Below, piece by piece: positions 1 to 7,014 of a DNA stretch of 11,637 bases. Below the pieces are notes generated by a model that did not search any database, had not been told where the DNA came from, and worked only from the letters and a program-made list of their open reading frames with translations. Source of the DNA: an uncultured Bacteroidales bacterium (GTDB lineage Bacteria > Bacteroidota > Bacteroidia > Bacteroidales > Paludibacteraceae); NCBI GenBank assembly GCA_903912795.1, contig CAIWIS010000172.1, forward strand, positions 1 through 11,637. Direction: 5' to 3'. Position 1 is the stretch's first letter. Every line of letters begins with the position of its first letter. Both the position numbers and the translations under genes were made by a program.

Positions 1-5
1 AACAA

Positions 6-698
6 ATGATAGTTGTATCTGTTAAGGATTCAGGTGTTTACGGACTCACTTTTCAGGCTCCATTCAATTTAAAAACGCGCTATTATCACCGGAAAATACT
101 GGCCGATACCCTGCTGTATATTGCCGATATGCGTGATTTGTTGCAAGATGAAGATAATAGCAAAATACGATCTTTTCTGCGCAATCAGTTGTTGGATAAG
201 CATCTTAGCACCTGCCTGATGCGTTTGGGCGAAAAGATACAAAAAGAAGCTTTACACGTTGAATTATTGAACGATGCATCGGATTCGGTTTCGAACAACC
301 AACTTTCCAATATTTACGTTTTTCAGTTTCTGAAAGTGTGCATTGCCAAGGCTTATCTGGAGATTCAGGATGTACTTGCCGATGTGGTGGTTGTAAAGCA
401 AAGTGAAGCCCTGCTTTACACTTCGTTGGTAGGAGAGCAGTTTCCGGTAAAACAATTCCTGAAACGGCGCAAAGCTCTTGAAATTAAAAATGAAACAGCT
501 CACAATGCAGCTACTAATGCAGCCGTATCCAAAGAAACACATTATACGTCCAAAGAAGTAATGGCTGTGTTCGAATGTTCTGAAAGTACACTGTTACGTT
601 ACAAAAAGAATCCGGATTTTCCGATGGCTGTAAAGTTGGGAAACAAAGACATGTATCTGAAGTCAGAAATTGACGCCTGGAAAGCAACAAGACTTTAA
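6..698 (+). CDS. Helical protein with C-terminal AlpA/excisionase-like helix-turn-helix, possibly 5'-partial
   Basis: A 230-residue protein whose last ~50 residues (180-228) read as a winged HTH of the MerR/AlpA/excisionase type. A short helix beginning YTSKEVMAVF is followed by a recognition-helix-like stretch (SESTLLRYKK), a proline-containing wing (DFPMAVKLGN) and the closing pattern YLKSEIDAW, which is typical of that family. This suggests DNA binding. Residues 25-130 are predicted mainly helical (for example LLYIADMRDLL and FLKVCIAKAYLEIQDVL), and I do not recognise a family there. Residues 162-178 form an Ala/Asn/Thr-rich linker. The ATG at base 6 is the first available start, but the frame is open to the window edge, so the true start may lie upstream. 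The gene ends 60 bases before the Argonaute gene on the same strand, with no terminator seen between, so co-transcription is plausible. It could be a regulator of the Argonaute, a partner of it, or a directionality factor of an integrated element; the sequence does not decide. Confidence 0.8.
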   Translation: MIVVSVKDSGVYGLTFQAPFNLKTRYYHRKILADTLLYIADMRDLLQDEDNSKIRSFLRNQLLDKHLSTCLMRLGEKIQKEALHVELLNDASDSVSNNQLSNIYVFQFLKVCIAKAYLEIQDVLADVVVVKQSEALLYTSLVGEQFPVKQFLKRRKALEIKNETAHNAATNAAVSKETHYTSKEVMAVFECSESTLLRYKKNPDFPMAVKLGNKDMYLKSEIDAWKATRL

Positions 699-758
699 AC
701 AATAGTATGAATTAAACACCACTCAATAACCCGTTAAACCCTTTTTAAAGATTTGATT

Positions 759-2891
759 ATGTTGCCGCAGAACCACCTTACACTCAATGTGCTGAATTTT
801 TCGTTTGTACAGGAAAAATTATGTTGTTTTATAACTACACACGCGCTCGAAGGAGCTGTACTACTTTCGCAAAAGGATACAGAATTCTTTGTACATTATC
901 TAAAATTACCGGCAGAAACCTCAGAGCTTTATACCACTTTTGATATTCTCTGTAAGGAGGGTATTCCTGTCACATTGCATACAAAAATATCAAATCGGGA
1001 AGTTCCTGAATTGTGCTGGTCGGGTAGTTTTCTGAAAAATTATTATACCTATAAACTTTGCAGTTATTTCAGAGCGCTGGGTTTACCTGTGCGCACCAAT
1101 TTTGTAACGGATACGGAGGTGTGGTTACCCGCTACTTCACCTTACAGTGGTTGTTCGGGTTACAAAGGGTTTAGGTTGCGCGTTCAGTTTGGTGCAATTA
1201 GTTTAAAGCCAGAGTTATTGCTTACCTACGATGGCATACATTCCGTATTCAAAAAATCGCTCACCAGTGATGAGCTGGAAGAGTTGTCGCCTGAAGTATT
1301 CAATTGGGTACTTTACGAAAACAAGCTTTTTAAATACATCGAAATGCCCGATGACGCACGGCGAAATGCAGATGCAGTCTATCCTTGTTTAAACAAAACG
1401 CTACAACGGGCATTAAACATTCCTTTTCCGGCACCCGATAAAAGTAATCGTTACCTACGTTATCGGACTGAAATAGATAATTTCAAAAAGAAGTATTTAT
1501 ACTCAAACGAAATTGAGCAGTTTATAAAGGTAAATGCCGACTGGATAAGCCGTGAGCCTTACACCCTGATTGATGAAAATAGTACGCTTAATACCCTGGA
1601 ATTTGGGAAAGGGAAAAACGATGCTGAACCTAAAAACGGCATGAGATTGTACGGGCCAAAGAAATTGTCGCCCGATTTAAAAACCGTATTCTTTTTTATA
1701 TGTCACCGCCACGATGTGGATATGGCAAAAACCGTAAATGCCTATCTTAAGGGCTCTTTGCCAGGTTTTGTCGGATTGCAAAAATATGCCGGTATTGCAT
1801 ATTCAAACGTCAAAGGCTTTAGTATTTACTTTGAAAACAAAGAAAATCCACTTACTGAAATATCCGATCAGTTGGATGAACGGGTATTTGAACCAGCCAC
1901 GCGGTATGTAGCGCTTTACCTTTCGCCTTTTGGCAAATGGGATGTCAATGAGGCACATAAGGCGGTTTATTATCGGGTAAAAGAAGAATTGCTGCATCGG
2001 GGCATTGTATCGCAGGTAATAGAAGTGGAAAAGAACTGGGTAGGAAGGCATACCGAAATAAAACCGGATAATACGCAATTAGCAGTTTTAAAAACCGGAT
2101 TTAACTTTGCATTTGCTAACATAGCCGTGGCCATACTGGCAAAGTTGGGCGGAACACCCTGGAGCTTGGCAGGTGGGCTAACCAACGAACTGGTTATAGG
2201 CATCAGTGCTTTTAAAAGTGATAGCCTCGAAAACAAATACCTTGGAAGTGCCTTTAGTTTTTCGGGTGAAGGAAATTTCTGCGGTTTCGATTGTTTCAGA
2301 GGCAACCAAATGGATGAATTGGCAGGCTCTATTCTGATGGCTGTAAAAGCATATTATGAGGAACAGCAATCGCTCGACAGATTGGTAATTCATTTTTACA
2401 AAACACTGGGTAAAAAAGAACTTGCTCCCATCGAAGCTGGACTTGCCACACTCGGGTTGGACATTCCGGTGGTAGTGGTGTCGGTCAATAAAACATTTTC
2501 GGAAGACATAATTGGGTTCGATGATAAGCAATCACAGCTTATGCCCTATTCGTTTACCTATATGCCTATCAATAAATATCAGTACCTGTTGTATAATAAC
2601 GGTTTGCAAAAAGATACGGTTTTTGATCCGAAAGAAGGCTATCCGTTTCCGTTGAAATTGTCGGTTCAATACTTTGAACCAAAGTCAACCGAAAGTTTAA
2701 AAGCCGATGCGAGCATTATTCCCGCTTTGTTTGAGCAGGTTTGCCGCTTTAGTCAACTGTATTGGAAGTCGGTTTCCCGCCAATCGCTGCCTGTTACTTT
2801 ACGCTATCCCGAAATGTTGGCGCAAATAGTGCCACACTTTTCCCGCCCCGAATTACCACGTACCGGCAAAGAAACACTTTGGTTTTTGTAG
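759..2891 (+). CDS. Prokaryotic Argonaute (MID-PIWI protein), probably catalytically inactive
   Basis: A 710-residue Argonaute, a protein that binds a short nucleic-acid guide and pairs it with a target, usually in defence against plasmids or phage. I number from the ATG at 759; an in-frame TTG two codons upstream is the alternative start. Residues 1 to about 280 form the N-terminal half, including the strand-rich stretch FRLRVQFG...ELLLTYDG. The MID domain follows a conserved-looking FGKGK...GMRLYGP segment (282-300). Y405, K408, Q419 and K462 match the Y-K-Q-K pocket that binds a guide 5' phosphate. AKLGGTPW (461-468) is the hallmark leading into PIWI. In PIWI the first catalytic Asp of active enzymes is S483 (VIGIS), the third-position Asp is Y547 (VIHFYK), and the C-terminal site reads RYPEMLA with E685. 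The second (glutamate-finger) position I cannot align. The protein ends in LWFL, a natural Argonaute C-terminus, so it looks complete. This pattern predicts guide and target binding without slicing. Identity as an Argonaute is strong; subclade is inference. Confidence 0.93.
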   Translation: MLPQNHLTLNVLNFSFVQEKLCCFITTHALEGAVLLSQKDTEFFVHYLKLPAETSELYTTFDILCKEGIPVTLHTKISNREVPELCWSGSFLKNYYTYKLCSYFRALGLPVRTNFVTDTEVWLPATSPYSGCSGYKGFRLRVQFGAISLKPELLLTYDGIHSVFKKSLTSDELEELSPEVFNWVLYENKLFKYIEMPDDARRNADAVYPCLNKTLQRALNIPFPAPDKSNRYLRYRTEIDNFKKKYLYSNEIEQFIKVNADWISREPYTLIDENSTLNTLEFGKGKNDAEPKNGMRLYGPKKLSPDLKTVFFFICHRHDVDMAKTVNAYLKGSLPGFVGLQKYAGIAYSNVKGFSIYFENKENPLTEISDQLDERVFEPATRYVALYLSPFGKWDVNEAHKAVYYRVKEELLHRGIVSQVIEVEKNWVGRHTEIKPDNTQLAVLKTGFNFAFANIAVAILAKLGGTPWSLAGGLTNELVIGISAFKSDSLENKYLGSAFSFSGEGNFCGFDCFRGNQMDELAGSILMAVKAYYEEQQSLDRLVIHFYKTLGKKELAPIEAGLATLGLDIPVVVVSVNKTFSEDIIGFDDKQSQLMPYSFTYMPINKYQYLLYNNGLQKDTVFDPKEGYPFPLKLSVQYFEPKSTESLKADASIIPALFEQVCRFSQLYWKSVSRQSLPVTLRYPEMLAQIVPHFSRPELPRTGKETLWFL

Positions 2892-2897
2892 ATTTTA

Positions 2898-2932
2898 GAG
2901 CAAAGAGTAAAGACAAAAGAACAAAGACTGAT
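2898..2932. repeat. Degenerate 7-bp tandem array, purine-rich
   Basis: Starting seven bases after the Argonaute stop, four to five units of seven bases follow in register: GAGCAAA, GAGTAAA, GACAAAA, GAACAAA and a degenerate GACTGAT. Each begins with GA, and the first four end in two or more A's. No hairpin can form from this purine-rich strand. It may be simple slippage-derived spacer sequence; no function is evident. Confidence 0.6.
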
Positions 2933-2934
2933 TC

Positions 2935-3030
2935 TTAATACCTTCAAAACACCTCCAACTAGCAATCAAATCACCTTCAAATCACCTTCAAATCACCTTC
3001 ATAAAATCTGGTCTCCTTCAAAACGCCTTC
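2935..3030. repeat. 11-bp tandem array, consensus AAATCACCTTC
   Basis: Three perfect head-to-tail copies of AAATCACCTTC occupy 2968-3000. Degenerate units in the same 11-base register flank them at 2935-2945, 2946-2956 (9 of 11 matches) and 2957-2967. After an 8-base interruption come 3009-3019 and 3020-3030 (9 of 11 matches). The most conserved part is CCTTC. Eleven bases is about one helical turn, so any protein reading CACCTTC would see repeated sites on one DNA face; that is inference. There are no unique spacers, so this is not a CRISPR array. Confidence 0.75.
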
Positions 3031-3226
3031 ATTTTCGTGTTGGCAAACTTGTTGTAAAATCCAATGGCGTAGGGCACTACAGCTTTTACGAACTATCACT
3101 TGTTACTGATCAAATACAGGTGTGTGAACGTAGAAGAACGATTCGAAAAACAAAGAGCCTGATCAACTCAATGTGGACAGAATCAGATTGCAAATGAAGA
3201 ATGTTAAACGCCTAAAAATTTAAAAA
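3031..3226. other. Non-coding spacer before the DUF6266-like gene
   Basis: This completes the 335-base gap between the Argonaute and the next gene. I find no tRNA, no attachment-site duplication, no rho-independent hairpin and no TAnnTTTG promoter box in it. The forward frame that continues from the Argonaute stop codon stays open to a TGA at 3195-3197, but it has no ATG before 3171 and is not called as a gene. The last bases before the next start are A-rich, as is usual for Bacteroidota leaders. Confidence 0.5.
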
Positions 3227-3880
3227 ATGGCAACACTAAACTTAGGTATATTGGGAGGATTCTCGGGTACCGTGGGAACCGTGGTGGGTAGCACCAACAA
3301 AAAAGGTGATGATATTATCAGAGCCAGATCAAAAAAACGTCGTTCTGCAAACACAGAAGGGCAAGTGAGTCAACAAACTAAATTCGGCGCGACTACCGGC
3401 TTTATGCAGCCTCTGAATGCGTTGCTGAAAACGGGTTTAAAACAGAAGGCCTCAGCTGAAAACATGTCGGCATACAATTATGCTTGTCGGCACGCATTGA
3501 AAAATGCAGTTGCAGGAACAGATGCGCAACCCGAACTGGACTACTCGAAAGTCATTATCAGTGATGGTAGTTTGAGTCGAATTTCGGGAGCAACAGCTAT
3601 CAAAGAAGGAGATAACATCAAATTCAGCTGGAGCGATAGTGTAGAATCGGCGGTGGGCAAGGTAACTGACAAAGTAAACTTATTGGTTTACAATGTAACA
3701 AATGGTGAGATTAGTTATTCGATGGGCGAAGTACTTCGTTCCGCCAAAACAGCGAACTTACCAATTCCTTACAGCGAAACCAACGACCAACTGCTGTTCT
3801 ACCTGTTCTTCCAATCGGCATCCGACCCAACGCTGGTTTCAACCAGCCAGTATTTGGGTACAGTCACTGTAACGGAATAG
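3227..3880 (+). CDS. DUF6266-like protein of unknown function
   Basis: A complete 217-residue protein. Its N-terminus (MATLNLGILGGFSGTVGTVVG) has the Gly-rich pattern of the Bacteroidota DUF6266 family as I remember it. In that family this segment is usually followed by a basic stretch and a Gln-rich helix entry. Here the counterparts are RARSKKRR (about residues 33-40) and QVSQQTKFG (about 46-54), then a helical region with FMQPLNALLKTGLKQ. The C-terminal half (about residues 104-215) looks beta-rich, with alternating strands such as KVNLLVYNV and QLLFYLFF, and could be an Ig/FnIII-like fold. No signal peptide, membrane segment or catalytic motif is visible. The ATG at 3227 has an A-rich leader and no competing start. 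The gene has its own strong downstream terminator and no clear promoter. The function of this family is unknown to me; the family assignment rests on memory of the N-terminal pattern. Confidence 0.82.
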   Translation: MATLNLGILGGFSGTVGTVVGSTNKKGDDIIRARSKKRRSANTEGQVSQQTKFGATTGFMQPLNALLKTGLKQKASAENMSAYNYACRHALKNAVAGTDAQPELDYSKVIISDGSLSRISGATAIKEGDNIKFSWSDSVESAVGKVTDKVNLLVYNVTNGEISYSMGEVLRSAKTANLPIPYSETNDQLLFYLFFQSASDPTLVSTSQYLGTVTVTE

Positions 3881-3908
3881 TATTTGAAATTAGTTTTTTT
3901 AAGGTCTA

Positions 3909-3973
3909 AAAATTTCACCCCGCAACAAAGCATGTTAAAACTGTTGCGTTGCGGGGTGTTTATTTGAAATTTT
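3909..3973 (+). terminator. Rho-independent terminator after the DUF6266-like gene
   Basis: A perfect 11-bp GC-rich stem, CACCCCGCAAC (3916-3926) with GTTGCGGGGTG (3948-3958), is followed by TTTATTT. An outer AAAATTTC/GAAATTTT pairing (3909-3916 with 3966-3973, sharing base 3916 with the stem) could extend it. A second register (CGCAACA with TGTTGCG at 3942-3948) is also possible inside. It starts about 30 bases after the stop at 3880 and separates this gene from tamL. Confidence 0.88.
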
Positions 3974-4014
3974 ATAGGTTTTTGTGGCATTAATTTTGAT
4001 TGTGCAACACGGTA

Positions 4015-4046
4015 ATTGCAACTTCGCAATAAAAAAAGTATATTTG
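4015..4046 (+). promoter_or_regulatory. Bacteroidota-type promoter for tamL
   Basis: ATTG (4015-4018) as the -33 element is separated by 20 bases from TATATTTG (4039-4046), an exact match to the -7 consensus TAnnTTTG. Transcription would begin about 20 bases before the tamL ATG. The match and spacing are seen directly; use in vivo is inference. Confidence 0.75.
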
Positions 4047-4071
4047 CAAATTCATTCAGAACAACAATATA

Positions 4072-6369
4072 ATGCGTATTACTCAAACTTTATCAAAAAT
4101 AGTTGTACTTTTAATGGTTCTTTTTTTGTGGGCGTGTAGCTCTACAAAATTTGTAAAGGATGGAGAGTATCTGCTTGATGATGTGCGTATTAAATCCGAC
4201 CTGAAAGATGTTGAATCATCCGAACTGAAAGAGTATTTGCGCCAGACTCCTAATCCGACTGTGCTTGGCCTTTTTCGTATGCAATTAGGTATTTATAATT
4301 GGGCACCTAGGGATACAAGCACAAAATGGAACCGTTTTTGGAATCGCACTTTTAAAAGTTGGGGTGAACCTCCTGTTATTTTCGACGAAATGTTGACTAA
4401 AATGTCGACTCAACAACTACAATTACTCTACCAAAATCGTGGTTACATTAACGCTTATGTCGATACCAATTTAATTTTTAAAAATAAAAAGGTAAAAGTG
4501 CAATACCACATTCAAGCCAATAAACCATACAAAATCCGAAATTACAAGACGCAAGCCAATCATCCTGTTTTCGACTCTATTGCAGCCGACACTGCCAGAT
4601 CATTTATTCGTAAAGGAATTAATTTCGATACCGATGTTCTTAATCGTGAGCGTGAACGCATAGCGTCGCAAATGCGAAATACGGGTTACTATAACTTTAT
4701 AAAGGATTTTATTGTTTATGCAGCCGATAGTGCACTTAAGAGCAATCAGGTAGATGTAAAATTAGATATTAAATCGAACCTCAAAAATAGTAGCGCTCCA
4801 ATTAATTGGTTGGTTTTCCGACAGTATTTTGTTGGCAAAGTATTTTTTGTTTTAAACAAAACGGATAATCTCGATTCGATTAATTTAGTTCAGCAATACG
4901 ATACGGTTTCGTTTCGGAATTATTATTTGATTGATGCCAAACAGAAATTTGTAAGTCTGGATGCTTTGATACATAATTCGTTTATTGAACCCAATAGTTT
5001 ATATAGCGATATAGCTGTTGAGCGAACTTATTCAGGATTAAACTCTTTGTCGCCAATAAAATATGTGAATATATCGTTCAAAGAAACTGATGTGCCCGAT
5101 GTGCTCGATACGTATATATATATTGTACCCGGAAAAACAATCAGTGTGTCGGCCGAAGTTGAAGGTACGCTCACCAAAGGGTATTTGGGTGGCGCTTTAC
5201 AATTGGGTACGGTTAATAAAAATGTGTTTAAAGGAGCTGAAACATTGAGTATTCAAGGTCGTATGGCGCTCGAAAAACAAAATATTGAATGGGCTAAAGA
5301 AATTGGTGGTCAGGTGCGACTCATGTTTCCTAAATTTTTGTTTCCGTTTGGCAGCTACGATTTTAAACGCAATGTACATGCCAATACCGAGTATACAACT
5401 AATATTAGTTATCAGAATCGTCCTAATGAATTTACGACTACAAATCTCACGGGAGGAATGAATTACTCTTGGTCAACTGCTGCGAACAAATATCATCACC
5501 AGTTTGAGTTATTCAACCTGAGTTATGTGTATTTTCCAAAAATAGATGCTACTTTTCGTTCAACTTATATCAAAGCTGGCATTTATAATAAATATAATTA
5601 CGAAGACCATTTTATAATGCGCATGGGCTACAATGGTTCATTTAGTAATTATAATATTAATAGACCATTGCGCAATTATACTTTGCATAATTATAACGTG
5701 GAAACAGCGGGGAATTTTTTATCTCTTGCCAACATAATTTTAGGTACTACTAAAGAATTGGACGGTTCGTACAAATTATTTAATGTGCGGTACTCGCAAT
5801 ATGTACGTGGCGAATACAATTCCTCTTTCTATCAAATTTTCGACAAAAACAATCGCATAGTTTATCATGCAGGTTTAGGCGCCGGTTTGCCTTTTGGCAA
5901 TGCTAATATTATTCCGTACGAACGTAGGTTTTATAGTGGTGGTGCTAATAGCGTACGCGGGTGGAACGAAAGTAGACTTGGGCCCGGCATATACAAGGGG
6001 ATACTCAATGTGCGTTCGCGCGACTATAATCAGGTGGGCGATTTAAAATTGGATTTAAATGTGGAATATAGGACCAAAATGTTTTGGTATATCGAGGGTG
6101 CTTTGTTTTTTGATGCCGGAAATATATGGACTATAAAAGATTACAGTACTGAACAGCCTGGAGGTCAATTTAAATGGAATAGCTTTACCGAACAAATAGC
6201 CATGTCGTATGGTGCTGGTTTGCGATTAGACTTTTCGTTCTTTATTTTCCGTTTCGATATGGGCGTACGTATGTTCGACCCTGCCGAGTTAGATGCAAAT
6301 CGTTGGCGTTTTAAACAGCTGAATAGCGACGATTTTGCATTTCATGTAGCTATTGGGTATCCTTTTTAA
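4072..6369 (+). CDS. tamL: TamL-type outer-membrane Omp85 lipoprotein
   Basis: A 765-residue BamA/TamA-superfamily protein of the Bacteroidota lipoprotein branch (TamL), which is thought to act in outer-membrane assembly with TamB. The N-terminus has a hydrophobic signal and a lipobox ending in LFLWAC, with Cys22 as the predicted lipidated residue; Trp at -2 is unusual. Residues about 25-220 carry the characteristic opening (STKFVKDGEYLLDDVRI) and POTRA-like repeats, including LYQNRGYINAYVD. From about residue 360 the sequence is alternating, aromatic-rich beta-barrel. VRGW at 628-631, within GGANSVRGWNESRLGPG, is the conserved lid-loop motif of Omp85 barrels. The final residue is Phe (AIGYPF), the usual barrel assembly signal. 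The gene has its own promoter and ends 20 bases before the FKBP lipoprotein gene, suggesting a two-gene unit. No tamB-like gene is adjacent in this window. The family call is firm; the TamL subtype rests on the lipobox and N-terminal pattern. Confidence 0.92.
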   Translation: MRITQTLSKIVVLLMVLFLWACSSTKFVKDGEYLLDDVRIKSDLKDVESSELKEYLRQTPNPTVLGLFRMQLGIYNWAPRDTSTKWNRFWNRTFKSWGEPPVIFDEMLTKMSTQQLQLLYQNRGYINAYVDTNLIFKNKKVKVQYHIQANKPYKIRNYKTQANHPVFDSIAADTARSFIRKGINFDTDVLNRERERIASQMRNTGYYNFIKDFIVYAADSALKSNQVDVKLDIKSNLKNSSAPINWLVFRQYFVGKVFFVLNKTDNLDSINLVQQYDTVSFRNYYLIDAKQKFVSLDALIHNSFIEPNSLYSDIAVERTYSGLNSLSPIKYVNISFKETDVPDVLDTYIYIVPGKTISVSAEVEGTLTKGYLGGALQLGTVNKNVFKGAETLSIQGRMALEKQNIEWAKEIGGQVRLMFPKFLFPFGSYDFKRNVHANTEYTTNISYQNRPNEFTTTNLTGGMNYSWSTAANKYHHQFELFNLSYVYFPKIDATFRSTYIKAGIYNKYNYEDHFIMRMGYNGSFSNYNINRPLRNYTLHNYNVETAGNFLSLANIILGTTKELDGSYKLFNVRYSQYVRGEYNSSFYQIFDKNNRIVYHAGLGAGLPFGNANIIPYERRFYSGGANSVRGWNESRLGPGIYKGILNVRSRDYNQVGDLKLDLNVEYRTKMFWYIEGALFFDAGNIWTIKDYSTEQPGGQFKWNSFTEQIAMSYGAGLRLDFSFFIFRFDMGVRMFDPAELDANRWRFKQLNSDDFAFHVAIGYPF

Positions 6370-6389
6370 ACATAAATAAGAATTAAAAT

Positions 6390-6932
6390 ATGAAGAAAAA
6401 TTTGGTTAAAGTGTTTTTAGTAAGCCTTGTTTTAGTTTTAGCAACTTCGTGTATGGAGGATGATTATTCAAAGCAAATTGAAAAATGGAAAACCGAGAAC
6501 GATACCTATTTCATAAATATGAAAGATAGTTCAGATTATCAGGCTTTTGCACTTCCGGCTGAGCAAGGTGGAGGTTTATACTACTATAAAATTAAAAAGC
6601 AAGGCAATGCAGAAAGCGTTAGCCCAACCGAAACGGATAAAGTGACTGTAAACTATAAAGGTATGCTTATAAATGGAGCCGTTTTTGATGGCACTTTTAA
6701 AGGAAATGATCCTACATTGGACTTAACTGCTACACCTCGCACTTTTACAGTTTATCAGTTAATACCTGGTTGGGTGTTGAACCTAAAACAGATGAAAGTT
6801 GGCGAAACTAGAACCATTGTTTTATCTTATTATTTGGCTTATGGAACAATGAGTGCTGGCTCAATTTTACCTTATTCCACTTTACGTTTCGATATGCAAT
6901 TAATTTCGATACAAAAAACAGTTGTTGAGTAG
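6390..6932 (+). CDS. Lipoprotein FKBP-type peptidyl-prolyl cis-trans isomerase
   Basis: A 180-residue protein that should catalyse prolyl isomerisation in the cell envelope. Residues 1-20 form a lipoprotein signal with lipobox LATSC (Cys21). MEDD follows the Cys; acidic residues there resemble the Bacteroidota lipoprotein export signal, so surface display is possible (inference). Residues 31-82 are a linker. The FKBP domain spans about 84-176, with VNYKG (87-91), VFDGT (98-102), LIPGWVLNLKQMKVGE (124-139), LAYG (149-152) and STLRFDMQLISI (163-174). Y89, F99, D100, I125, W128, Y151 and F167 occupy the positions that line the FKBP12 active pocket, so the enzyme should be active. It follows tamL by 20 bases with no promoter between, so it is probably co-transcribed and could help fold secreted or outer-membrane proteins. 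Its length is normal for a single-domain lipoprotein FKBP. Confidence 0.93.
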   Translation: MKKNLVKVFLVSLVLVLATSCMEDDYSKQIEKWKTENDTYFINMKDSSDYQAFALPAEQGGGLYYYKIKKQGNAESVSPTETDKVTVNYKGMLINGAVFDGTFKGNDPTLDLTATPRTFTVYQLIPGWVLNLKQMKVGETRTIVLSYYLAYGTMSAGSILPYSTLRFDMQLISIQKTVVE

Positions 6933-6999
6933 TTTTTATATAAATAAAAGCTGAACGCAAATAACCACAAATTTATTCAGACATAAAACAACTGTTTTT
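6914..6999. terminator. Long-looped inverted repeat between convergent genes, possible bidirectional terminator
   Basis: AAAAACAGTTGTT (6914-6926, in the last codons of the FKBP gene) is exactly reverse-complementary to AACAACTGTTTTT (6987-6999), just before the 3' end of the minus-strand dehydrogenase gene. The 13-bp stem with terminal A5/T5 tracts fits a terminator working in both directions. The 60-base loop is unusually long, which keeps confidence low. Confidence 0.35.
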
Positions 7000-7014
7000 C
7001 AGCGAGTTATAGTA

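Noticed and set aside
264..542. Minus-strand open frame opposite the HTH gene
   Set aside because: Its product is a low-complexity, Cys/Phe-rich sequence with no recognisable motif, fully inside a well-supported plus-strand gene.
6..698. SIR2, TIR or nuclease effector partner for the Argonaute
   Set aside because: No Rossmann, TIR or nuclease motif is visible in the upstream protein; only the C-terminal HTH can be supported.
1803..2531. Three overlapping minus-strand frames opposite the Argonaute gene
   Set aside because: They overlap conserved MID-PIWI coding sequence and show no domain of their own.
2935..3030. CRISPR array
   Set aside because: The units are 11 bases head to tail with no unique spacers, and no cas gene is in the window.
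2892..4071. tRNA gene or attachment site marking an integration end
   Set aside because: I found no cloverleaf-like sequence and no direct repeat pair flanking the accessory block within the window.
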